Made by a program: the position numbers and the translations under genes | Source: Undaria pinnatifida | Taxonomy: Eukaryota; Sar; Phaeophyceae; Laminariales; Alariaceae | Reading direction: 5' to 3' | Length of the DNA: 64,000 bases | Assembly: GCA_012845835.1 (NCBI GenBank) | Contig: JABAKD010000026.1 | Coordinates: 6,069,014-6,133,013, forward strand | In this document: piece after piece, positions 35,820 to 46,130 of the stretch | How positions within the stretch are numbered: the first letter of the stretch is position 1 | How the letters are laid out: every line of letters begins with the position of its first letter | Notes under the pieces: generated by a model | Told to the model about the DNA's origin: nothing | The model's input: the letters and a program-made list of their open reading frames with translations, nothing else | Database searches by the model: none

Positions 35820-36188
35820 TCATCCTGCCGAGGCGGGCGGTGACATTCTCATGGCATCATCCTCCTCCGATTTAACCCCCGCAGAAGAACCTTCTTTGGG
35901 AGGGAGCGGTATCGGGGACTGCATGGCAGCGCGGGGCATCTCTTGTGTTGGTGGGAACTGACTCAGCAGCGATGCCTCCGTAGCTTGAGTCGAAGAGTGC
36001 GACGGCTTGCCGTCGGCCTCCTCCTCCGCGGTGGCCCCTAGCGCGCCTTCCCCGAATGGTGCATTTGGTGATGTCGGTGAATTTTTACCGCGGCCGCCGT
36101 TACCGTCGCCGTCGCAACTGTCTGTCGCCGGCGTGATAGATTGGGGTCGGGATTGCCCCCCCCCGAGCTGCGCGACGACATCCACCAT
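35820..36188 (-). CDS. Coding-like 3' exon, acidic/Ser-Pro-rich tail
   Basis: A minus-strand frame of about 110 codons ends at TGA 35820-35822 and can begin after an acceptor 'gtcgtcgcgcag' near 36173 (phase 0). It is low-complexity, rich in Ser, Pro, Gly, Ala and Glu ('EEEADGKPSHSS', 'GVKSEEDDAMRM'), typical of a disordered C-terminus. It lies 1.1 kb downstream of the ZMYND12-like stop and is read on the same strand. It could be an alternative last exon of that gene or belong to a different gene. No domain is recognised. Confidence 0.3.
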   Translation of the reverse strand: MVDVVAQLGGGQSRPQSITPATDSCDGDGNGGRGKNSPTSPNAPFGEGALGATAEEEADGKPSHSSTQATEASLLSQFPPTQEMPRAAMQSPIPLPPKEGSSAGVKSEEDDAMRMSPPASAG

Positions 36189-37265
36189 ATCCCGAGTAGA
36201 CGTGTGATCACTCCCCTGGGCGTCAGAACGAGTGACAATTTAACAAAGGGACCGGTTGCTGGGTATTTATTATAATGAGAGGCAGTTAACAAAGAACGTG
36301 TGGAAATGGGGGACAATTGGTAAAATGATGCTGGTTGGAGGGAGTGCTTCGTTGCTTTGCAAATTGTCACTGATTCTAATACTCTCCAAAGCCTTTTAAC
36401 GATGTAAGTTCTAATTCTCCACAAAGCACGCTTTGGGATGTACACCTGGAATATGGAGTGCGACAGACACGAAAAACCTACGTCGACAAGCATCTACTGG
36501 TGCCCTGCGGACTAACTCTGATGATGGGAACATTATGCGGTGGTCATCCCCGGCCGCTGCGAGCGGCTCCTACGGCAATCGTTTTTTTTCGAAAGCCACG
36601 GTGATGCTCGATAGATGTGCACATGTTTTGAGGCGCGGGCTTTATGGCAGATGCTGGATAGTTACACGAGTTATATGTTATGAGGCGAGAGCTTCAGGCC
36701 AGATGCTCGATAGTAAGGCATGTTTTGATGCCAGAGCTTCATACCAGGTGGTGGGTGTAAATCTCGGTTGCTGGCGTCAAATGCTCCAGTGCCGCTGCCC
36801 TATCCCCCAGGAAGAGATGAAGCAACCCTAACGTGCACCTCGCTTCCCCCTGCGCCCATTCATTGGACGGCATCAGCGACAAAGTTAGAACTCGCACGTG
36901 CTGTCCACAATCCCGAAATTAGTCCTCCGGAAGCAAGCCTTGCTAAAAAATATCTTCAAGACCCTTTGTCGAGGGTGTTCGCGGTGGTTTCAGCGGAAAA
37001 GTAAAGTCTACGTGTACACACGTGGCAGAGTCATATTCCGGGCTGACCCGTTTGCTTTTAACAGAACACGAGGACCCGTTTTGCGCCTGACCTACTCTTT
37101 CGGCACGATCTGTCGCAGAGGCTTGAGTAGGAAACATCGGTTATCATTCACGGTAAACGGTCTGAATTCAGGGGCTAAGGTTATCATGGTGATGCTCTTC
37201 GAGCCTAACAACTACTACCGTGGTCCATTTTCGCTGGCAGCAAACACTTACCAGGTATATGGGGG

Positions 37266-39917
37266 TCATTGCATTGGCTTTTCGGCGAAACGCACGCAAT
37301 CGAGAACCACCCCCGAAACTACGTTGCGATACTCGCCCAGATACTGCGATAAAAGATACGCCTGAGGAGGAGGGAAACGTGTCCAACGGAAAAGCGGGAT
37401 GCCACCTTCGCAGGCCTCCTCGGGCATCTTAAAGAGCGTCTGTGAGGCTTACGGGATGCAAACTCACGGCATATCTTTTGGTGGTTACATAGTTCCAGAC
37501 CATTGTTGGTTACACAATGTATCATGTAGCACTGGGCACTGGCCTACTATTAATAAGACACGTGGCTAAGCAGGTTGAATGGCAGTGTTACATAATCAAC
37601 ACCCTCACTCACCGTAGCTATGTGTGTGTCCCCCAGCAAGTTAACCCGTGTGCTGAGAACTCGCGCAAGCATGTCCATCCCCTCGGACAGCTGCACCTTC
37701 CCAACGTTCTCGGCCAGACTTGTGTCGTTCCGCACGCTAGCCAAGAATTTGTACCAAATGTCCACTACCTTGTCGTAAAACGCCAGCGAACTTTCCACCT
37801 GCGGTTCAGGGGGAGAACACAGCATCTCGAAGGTAAACATCATTGCGTCGGTTGAAAAACTTGAGCTCTGGTGGGGGGGAATTTTTCGAGACCCGGGAAC
37901 AAGACGCGCGCTTTGATTCTGTAACAGCTGGGTATCACTAACGGAGTAGTGAAATGGTACCGGACATTTTTTCGATGCTCTCCTGACATGGGATCTACTT
38001 CCGGGTTGTCCACCTGACTGCTCAGTGGAGGTTTTGCATGGCATATCAACAGCGACACCACACTTCACGCTAGCGAGAAATCAAAAGGCCAATTCAAGAC
38101 GCTGCCATGTACGTGACTTCATTGTCAGCTACAAGTCGGGGTGGCGGGGTGGGGTGGAGGGGTGCTCTGGGTTGGTTGGAGTGGGGAGAGAGATTGCGGT
38201 GGGGGCTGCACGCGCTCCATCTCATTGTTTTCTCTTCGCGTGCAACATGACCTCGCTATGCATAGTCTCTGACCCACCTTCCTCTGCGCGTAAAATATGT
38301 TGGCGATGAGGAAATAACCGGCCGAGGTGTCGATGTGTTCCGGTCCAACTTCTAGCGACGAGCAATATATGTCTTTGCAAAGGTCGTCCAGGGCCTCGTC
38401 CATCTTGTTCTGTGCCGTGTGGAGCTTGCCGAAGTTTCGATGAAACTGTCCTTCGCGAAACAGATCAGCGTTAGTTGGTACTGTAATTGTTTAGTTTTTT
38501 CTGTGCCAAGGGTATATGTGGGATGACGAATGAGCCATGAAATGTTTAACTCGGAATGAGCCATGAAATGTTTAACTCGGAATGCGCTGGTGTCTTTCGG
38601 CCACACCTTCCCTCAGAGGCCACCACCGTGCGAGCCAACGTTGGTCGAAGATTTGGGAGCCGAGGACAACACATAATGCAAGCTGTGCAATATCCATCGC
38701 CACAGCAGTCGGACATTTCCAACGTACAGCACATTACCTGACTTCGGACGGCATTGCTGCACTGGGGTGTCCTGAGGATCGCCCAGTTTGCCATGGAGAG
38801 AAACTCTTCCGCGCTCTGCAGCAGCCCTAGCCCCAAATTTGCCTCAGAGAGTAAAAGGAACGGCGGAACCATCTCGATGCTTCCATTCCCAAATATTTCC
38901 CTGGAGAGTGACAGAGCCTGAGAGCGAGCGCGTTGTCCATATCATTGCGCGCAATCAGCAACGGTACGATATCCGCTTTTGGGTCTGTAGTACATACGAG
39001 GGTAGATATACTCAGAACCATCTTCGTGTCCTACCGCGCTTGCTTGCTTTTCGCCACATGTTGACGTTTATTTGCCTGTTTTCGACGAGTTCATCGTACG
39101 GAGCCGATGCATCGGTTTCCTCCCAGCCGACAAGGTAGCACACATCACTTTTTCACCTGTAAAGCACCTGGAATCGCGAGATCATAACGTCCTTGAACAA
39201 GGAATTTAGACGCTTCTTGCTGACACAGGTCGATGAGAGCTCGCTTGCTCATTTGCACCGTGTACTCTCGACGCGCCCGCTCCTCTTCCGAACCGATGAC
39301 TGGTGGCGTCGCTCGAAGAGGGCCAATCAACGGCGATATCTTGTGCATGATACCTTAGGGCGGGGCAACAGGTGGAAAACATACTGAACATCATGCAGAG
39401 CCCGTCACGGGGTGAGTCACGGCCCCATGTGTTGAAGCATGGTGCTGCGGGCGTGCGAAGGGCTGACGGTTGAGGTCCGCCACAAAACAATGCTTCGTAC
39501 ATAACAGGACCGTACCTGGTATCATACGAAGACGGTTTGCAGTTGCGGTGCTGCTGTACCTTTAGGCTCGAAGACATACGGAGCAAAAGCCTTTCAAGGA
39601 CGCGATGGGCCATCCCGCGATTGTATCTACAAGATAACGTCTCATGCCAGCCAATATATTCGTCGGATTGTCATGCAGTATACAGAGATCTTCGCATTCT
39701 TACCGTGCCACGCTTGCTCCGCTTGCTCCTCCGTAGCATAGTAGAGGGTGATGTGCGGGGTAATGCAGGCAACGCTTGCTGCTTGACCAGATATCTCGCA
39801 TTTGGGAATCTTTCCTTTGGGAAACGCAAGACGATTTAGCGGTTCGATTCGGTAACCCGGCCGCAGGCCGCTCATCGAGCTTGCTGTCATGCCACATGAG
39901 GCGCCCTCGGCACTCAT
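37266..39917 (-). CDS. ZMYND12: ZMYND12-like (MYND/TPR) axonemal protein
   Basis: Six exons join in phase: 39704-39917, 39157-39353, 38738-38917, 38278-38445, 37613-37798 and 37266-37361 (stop TGA 37266-37268), giving 346 aa (human about 365). The order follows ZMYND12: 'PKGK' then a MYND-like segment (residues 40-78), a helical 'EEERARREY' region, 'GRYDLAIPGALQ', 'PPFLLLSEANLGLG', 'EVGPEHIDTSAGYFLIANIF', 'SLAFYDKVVDIWYKF' and a last helix 'YLGEYRNVV'. In animals ZMYND12 works with TTC29 in axonemal dynein assembly; a flagellar role here is inferred. The MYND zinc site is degraded: Cys40 and Cys51 remain, but the other ligand positions read Ser43, Pro54, Ala61, Gln65, Met74 and Ser78. TPR-like helices are conserved, so the gene looks functional without the finger. 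The start is uncertain: in-frame ATGs lie at 39917, 39890 and 39875, and the frame is open to 40037. Confidence 0.85.
38528..38583. repeat. Tandem duplication in a ZMYND12-like intron
   Basis: 'gaatgagccatgaaatgttt' plus 'aactcg' occurs twice in direct succession within the intron between exons 38738-38917 and 38278-38445. Confidence 0.75.
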
Positions 39918-40154
39918 CGCGGTAGCACCTTGAGGTAATACTCCCTTTGCTTGTTTGTCGTTGCTCGATAGCTCGTGAAAGGCCGAGTCGGCGGTTACGC
40001 TTACAAAAACGCCACAGCATACCTCCACGAAATCCATCTAACTAAGTTATGCCGCATGCAATGACACACATTGTAATTTACCCGCGTGCCCCACGCCGCA
40101 TTCCGCACATCATCTCCGTCCTCGTGCTCGAAGAAGAACAACAGCAGAGGAAGC
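39918..40154. promoter_or_regulatory. Inferred bidirectional promoter region
   Basis: The ZMYND12-like gene (minus) and the 2H phosphoesterase-like gene (plus) begin about 240 bp apart, head to head. No TATA box or named factor site is evident. The call rests only on the divergent start codons and their small spacing. True transcription starts may shift it. Confidence 0.35.
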
Positions 40155-43100
40155 ATGGCTACACATCGATTCCAAGTCGACCCAATTGCCTCCAATCTAA
40201 AAGATGGGGATCGTCCTGATTGTGCAGGGCTGGTGCTGGTTGTGGCGTGGGGTTGGGGGATTGACCCCAAAACGCGCTACGAAGAAATGGCGTCGGAAAT
40301 GGCGTCGTTAGATCCCGATGCTCTCCTTGTTTACCACCCGCAGCACATCCACTGCACCGTTGCGACTCTGAGCAGGTGCGTGCATAGGCAAGGGATATCC
40401 GTAGGCGGTCAGTAGATGTCGATGGTGAATCAACGCGTACACTCTGGGTCTCACTTTTTAGATCATGTTGGCCAGTTCGCTACATGAAAAAATGCGGAAG
40501 CGCGTCCGTCTGTCGAATCATGATGGTACGACGGGTACACCACGCGGGTCGCTTCGCGCAACAGCCACCACCGCCGTTCAGTGCCGATGGCAGGCATGCA
40601 TACCTGCGCGCTTGCAATCAAAGAGGTGGGAAAATACCACGGCCCTTGTATGAATATGATATGTGATACCTCGTAGACAAGCTCAGGAAACAAGCTCAGG
40701 GGCTCAATAAGGAATCTCAGCCTGGCCTTGCCTGGCCATCTTTTGGTGATCGTTCATTTTTTACGTTGGTACACATCGTAAATAGATAGACTACCTAGTC
40801 TATAGTCTACCGTAGCTCCTGGCAATCTTTTGGTGATCGTTAAACGCACTAAATAAGTCTCAGCGGTGTCACCTCTTCCCGCTCAGGCTAGCAGAAATGG
40901 CGGCGGAATTGTTCATGTCCCCACGTACCTTGCGGCCGACTTCTGACCGGCCCGCTCTTTTTCTGCTGTGCTGCGTGTTCCACCTTCTGGACACAGCTTC
41001 AAAAACCCCAAGAGCATCTTCTTCAAAGCTTCGACTCCTGACCGAGCTCGTATCGTACGTGTGTGGCATCAGTCACTCTCGGCAGCTTTTAGGCGAAATG
41101 ACTCCGTACGGCCATTCGAGGTGAGATGCGCGTATCCCTTCGGTAGTTATTCCCCCAGAAGCAATGATGTCAGTTGACGGTCTAGTTTCTGGCCCGTCAA
41201 GGCCTCTCCAGACGTAGCATACCTGGTACTAGTTTTAGTATAGGGGTGATTTGACTTCTGTCCTTGACAGCTGTCCGTCAAGGGGCATGTTTCCCGTTAA
41301 TCTGCATCCTTGTCCAGAAGACGCCAGGACATGCCGACCTGTACGTACATGTAAGGAGCGTTTGGGTATATGCCAGGGCTTTTCACGGGCCATGACCCAT
41401 GAAAAATGACCCGGCCCGCGGGTCGGGTCAAAAGTAACAAAAAAAACTCGCGGGTGGAGCCGGATCAGGTCAGGAGGTGTTCGAAGTCTTCATGGATTGG
41501 GTCGGCAGGTTTTCAAATATCACCGGGTCGGGCCGGGTCACCCTGACCCGATCCGACTGGTATGGTACGGTATGGTACACCGAGCAGTGATCCGACCCGT
41601 GAAAAGACCTGGGATATGCTGCCGTTTTTATTGGAGACCTTTTTCTGTCTTGAATTTAAAGTTCCATATGTGTAAAATGTGTCTTAAAATACGGAGGCGT
41701 TCTGTCATAATTTGTGAGATTCTTCAGCGCCCAAAAATGTATGGAAAAGTTGACAATCACAAATTAGGAAATCCTGTCGTCGATTTCCATATTTCGAAGG
41801 CAGTGTTCCGACAAGCGCCGTGGCTCAACGCTGGGATCATCGGGTAGCTTTAAACGTTGACCAGGGTGGTCCAACATTATGACCGATGGAAGGAAGCGGC
41901 CTGGGCCTCCTGAGGACTCATCCTCGAGTCGGACGAAACAACGATTCAGCCTTCCCAATTACCCAGACACGAGGCGCAGAAACATGAGTAAGGCTATCGC
42001 TGGTGTCCTCGTCGTGCTCGGCATGTTCCTGACACCAGGGAGGGGCTGCTGTCGCCGGATTGCACGAAACTACTTGGCCTGGGTGCTTTCCTCTGCGGTC
42101 TTCCGGGATGTTCGCTCATGCTTGCTGTGTGACGACGCGCGTGACTGCTGGTGTGGGTGTTGGCGGTCTTGCTTTATGGCTCGGCTTTCAAAAATCAGGC
42201 AAAAAAAGACAAACAACCCCGCGCTCGATAATAATGCAGACGTTTTCTCATGGAAATCCTGGAAAAAAAAAAGAACTTTAGGAAATTCACATCTCCGATA
42301 AGAACGGCCCTATAAGACGCTATTAATAACGGTGCTCGCACTTCAGTCCAAACCACATTGCTACGATAATCGTGGCACACGCTCTTTCTGGGGCTCCTGA
42401 CTTGAGCAGCTAGCAATAGCTCTCTACCGCACCCAAACACTTACTGTGGGAAAAAACTGAAACTTCAACCCGATGGACTATCCCATGGCCTCCCTTACGA
42501 TTACACACGCATCACTTTTGCAGCAATGCTGGGTAGTCAGGCTGTTTCTTACACAGTCGTATTTGTCAGTCGAAAACGGCCTTTTTCGACTGAAGCCCAA
42601 ATTGGGCTTTCTGGCACAGTCGAAAAATAGTTTTTTCGACTCAACTTTTTTTCGACTGAGTTGTCCGACTGGGGGATCCAGTCGAAAAACTTGACTTTTT
42701 CGACTGACTTGGGATCCAGTCGAAAAACTTGACTTTTTCGACTGGGTCTGCCAGTCGAAAAACTCAGTCAAAAAAGTTTTACACGTGTTTTTTTAGCCCA
42801 TCGCATCGCTCATCCCACCACAAAGCACACGCTCACACACCCATACCAGGTACCACACAGCAGTACCATAAACAGCGCCGACGCCGACTTGGCTATCACT
42901 GCTGTTGCTTCTCGCGCAACTCAGCGTGGCACATTTCTAGCTCCGCTCGCCAGCAGCGTGTATCACACGACGACAGCAGCGCGCGGTATCGATGACATTT
43001 TGCCAACAACGGCTACGCCTGCTGTAGCTTTGGCGGCTCTCGGCTGAGTGCAACGCCACAAACGTAGCTTTGCCAGCTCTCGGCTAAAGTGCAACGCCAC

Positions 43101-46100
43101 CAACCCGGCTGGACGAAGTTTCGGCGCACGCGTTGCTCGCGGGGAACGCGCCAAGCATAGAGCTGCCAACCAATTTTCGACTGCCATACAGGAGTACAGC
43201 AGTAGTACTCCCTCACACCAACAACCTCTAGGAAGAACACAAAAACTATAAAATCGACGCGACTGACGGTAAGAAGAAGGACCAGAAGAATCCAGTCGAA
43301 CAAAAGTCTAGTCGAAAAGGGCCGTTTTCGACTGGCGGAATCCGACCGTGTAAGAAATGGCCTTACAGCAGTGCTGTAGTTTGTTAGCCTAATTGACTAC
43401 TGGTAGTTAACCCCTTCACGCGTAGAACCGCAAAATCTCTCGATACTAATTCCAAGTAATTTCCCCCCCCAAAACAGGTTTCCAGGTGCAAAGCCCCGTC
43501 GGTCAAAAATATTTTGGACAACAAGAGGAGAGCAACTATTAACAGTCCATGCGCTGCAGCTCTTAACTGCAGTCGATACGATATTGCATTAACCCCAACC
43601 CCAACCCCAACCCCAACCCCATCCCTAACCCCATCCCTAACCCTTTACGTCTGCACCTAGTAAGTGGGGCCAGGGTGCCAAATGGGATCCGATCTCGGCG
43701 GGATGAGGGTGGAGGTGTTGGCCAATTGAAATGGAGGCGTGGTTTATTGAGCACCCAATTTCAACCGTCTCAAGCCTAGAACACAAAAACACAAAAAAAC
43801 TAGGGTGTGCACTGTACTTAAATTCCGCACTCCATAATAGGCTGTAAATAGGCGCCGTCCCAAAAAAGGTACGAGGTGCTGTACCCTTATCGTGTAGCAC
43901 GCGTCTCAGGGGGGTAAGGTACGAGATGCTGTACCCTTATCGTGTAGCACGCGTCTCAGGGGGGTACCTGGTAAGATACCGTTTTTTTTTCATGGTCCAG
44001 GCGTTACAAAAGCGCTAACAATGAATAGCGTGTCGCGTCTTCGACGTCCTCCTTACGGTTGGAATTGGTCTTAGAACCCGCGGCGGTTTGCGGCCTTGTA
44101 TGCCTTGAATGCGTTGAATCCTGCGCCGTGCCGTTTTTCTCCGGCATCCGCACGCCTTGTCTTCTTGGAAGCCAGTCGCGTGATTTTTAGCGTACAGGTA
44201 TCGCGGGTATGATGTAATGGTCCTGTGTTGTTCGGTACTGTTCCGCTGCTGGACCTTCATCCTGCTCTTGTTGTAGTTAACCCCTTCAATACAGCGCTCT
44301 CGTTGTTCAAATATAGAAAACTTGGAATTAGTAGGCTATTTATAGGGGAAAAATAGGAGTTGGAAATGGGTGGACTGACTCGTTTTATGCATGATAGCAA
44401 GGATGGATGGTACGTTGCTGACCAATCCCAACATCAACATTATTTGATGTGTTTTTGCTTGGGGGGGCCCCCCCCCCCCCCCCCCCCCGATCCTCCCGTT
44501 TTGCGTGTCCAGATTACGTTCAGATCGCTGGAGGTATACCCAGAAGCCACCTTCCTCCAGGCGGACGACCCCAGCAACACGATGGCAGTCTTACGCTCCA
44601 TTGTAAAGGATGCTTCTGAAGATCCGCGTGTGAGATTTCTGACTATACCAAGAACGTACTCGTAGCTCTGGGCTGAATGTCGGTATTATTTTATGAAGAC
44701 GGAAGTATATTTCTTCGACTCCCATGGATCAGGTCGTCTGAAAACAGGTCGGTTGTTTACTTCTTCGCCGCGTGCTGATCTCCGAAGTGGCCGCACTGTT
44801 CGTTGTACAGTATGCGGTGATGCGGACAGGACGTCCACGATGAAGCCAGTGAATTAGACGTGTGGGAAGCAAGACCTGAAGAACAAAGACACACAAATGG
44901 TCTCGTGTGAACGGCTCTTGTCATCGCCGAGCGTCGTCGTTAATGCGTCTACTCGTAAGCGATTGCGCAATCGTTCCTCTTTGCGATTACTGCACGTATG
45001 GTACGCGTACCTTAGTCACGAAATAGTGGCGTTACATGCTTGCACGGGAGGGTTCTGGTTTCCACTGCGGAACACACCACGAAGCTGCGGGCAAGTCAGA
45101 CCAGCCGTGCGCATCTGCTCATGTTTATGTATTGCATTGGCGGGTCGTTTCGTCTGTGTCTTCTCATGCGCAGTGGTTGTTTTTATCGCATGACCTCACC
45201 AGCATATGGTAGTCGTGGTGGCGTTACTACTTTCCAGCACGGTGCTTGCCGATCTCCAACTCGTAGAGTATTTTGTTGTCGGAAAAGCGTTAGCGCACAG
45301 GCTCCGATAAACGCCGAACTGTGGAAATTTGTGAACCTGTGCGCGGTAAGAATATTGAAAATACCGGGGAGGGAGAAGGGTAGGCCTCTGTGACCACGAG
45401 TTGTTCAGGGTGTGCCATCGAGCCTAAAAGGCTCCCTGCTTGCTGGGCTCGAGAAGTAAGTCATGGATAGAAAAACCTCCACTGTAGACCTAAGAGCTAT
45501 GAAAGACGAAACCGTTGCAAGTAGCTGCTTTCACAAGACGCCAAATGTGCCACACTGACGCTCCAAACCGCTCACAGTGAATAGGCGACATGATTTTTGC
45601 ATGACGGATTGTGTTAGTTAACCTTTTAACCACTGTAGAACCGACCCTACTATAAATCCAAGTAGTTTGTTCCCGGAAAGCGCGGGTACAGTTCCAACGG
45701 CGTCAGTACCATCGCGTGTCCTGGGTGATGACGATCTTTTTTTTTGTCACACCGTACGCCGCTTAGCCCGGCATAGAATCCCTTCTAACGAACGCCCTCG
45801 CCTCCCTCTCTTTTTCCCGACGTCGAATTACAACAGGTGCAGCAGCTCAGCGTCGAGTTGGAGGCCAAATACGGTGCCCTCGACCCCGACGTTTGCTCTC
45901 TTAAGGACGCACTCCACATTCCGGACATAATACATTCGACGGTCATGCGGACCGCGGCTGAACCCTCAGACCCGCAGCGTTTAGGCGAGGGGTTGGCAGA
46001 GCTTAACGCGCGATGGACGCCAACTCCCGTACGCATAACTGAGATCAGTCTTGTATTCGAGAAGCACCCGTACATGCATCTCAACCATGAAGATGGATTG

Positions 46101-46130
46101 CCTAACTTTTTGTTCTTGCCTTTCTGTTGA
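40155..46130 (+). CDS. 2H phosphoesterase / LigT-like protein
   Basis: Five exons join in phase: 40155-40375, 40997-41120, 44513-44629, 45301-45345 and 45837-46130 (stop TGA), giving 266 aa. The 2H superfamily signature is present twice: H66-C-T68 in 'HIHCTVATL' and H202-S-T204 in 'IIHSTVMR'. Between them lies a LigT-type strand-helix pattern ('SVRPFE' joined to 'ITFRSLEVYPEATFLQADD'), and after them 'PTPVRITEISLVFE'. Such enzymes act on 2',3'-cyclic or 2'-5' linked nucleotides and RNA ends; the exact substrate cannot be told. The exon 1-2 junction is phase 2 and regenerates Ser74; the rest are phase 0. The 45-nt exon 4 is the least certain. Intron 2 (41121-44512) carries at least two inverted-repeat elements and a telomere-like tract. 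The gene starts about 240 bp from the divergent ZMYND12-like gene. Confidence 0.8.
41368..41617. mobile_element. MITE-like element with ACCCG-rich core
   Basis: The ends form an imperfect inverted repeat of about 22-24 bp ('ATATGCCAGGGCTTTTCACG' against the complement of 'CGTGAAAAGACCTGGGATAT'). The interior is the same ACCCG/CGGGT minisatellite type as 18.7-19.06 and 21.2-21.56 kb. It is 250 bp with no coding capacity and lies inside intron 2 of the 2H phosphoesterase-like gene. Confidence 0.65.
42545..43357. mobile_element. Non-autonomous DNA transposon candidate with 'CAGTCGAAAA' repeats
   Basis: Terminal inverted repeats of about 37 bp begin 'TTTCTTACAC' and contain 'CAGTCGAAAACGGCC' on both sides. 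Inside the left part, 'cagtcgaaaaacttgac' and its complement 'tttttcgactg' alternate several times, forming stacked hairpins (42560-42780). The interior also holds a tandem duplication at about 43000-43110 ('tagctttg(g/c)c', 'ctctcggct', 'gtgcaacgccac'). No transposase frame is present and no target duplication was identified. Confidence 0.65.
43588..43647. repeat. Telomere-like degenerate tract
   Basis: 'aacccc' repeated about five times, then 'atccctaacccc' twice and 'ccctaaccc'. This is a degenerate CCCTAA-type tract inside an intron of the 2H phosphoesterase-like gene. Confidence 0.7.
43868..43966. repeat. Direct duplication of about 50 bp
   Basis: 'gctgtacccttatcgtgtag' plus 'cacgcgtctcaggggggta' occurs twice in succession, nearly identical, within an intron. 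Confidence 0.8.
44461..44488. repeat. G7-C21 homopolymer pair
   Basis: Seven G followed directly by about 21 C, just upstream of exon 3 of the 2H phosphoesterase-like gene. Length is likely variable or affected by sequencing. Confidence 0.8.

Noticed and set aside
37362-37525. Longer version of the last ZMYND12-like exon (frame open to the left of 'YLLSQYLG')
   Set aside because: The open extension has no similarity to the family, whereas the acceptor 'cctcctcag' at 37362 gives correct phase and a helix that fits the C-terminus.
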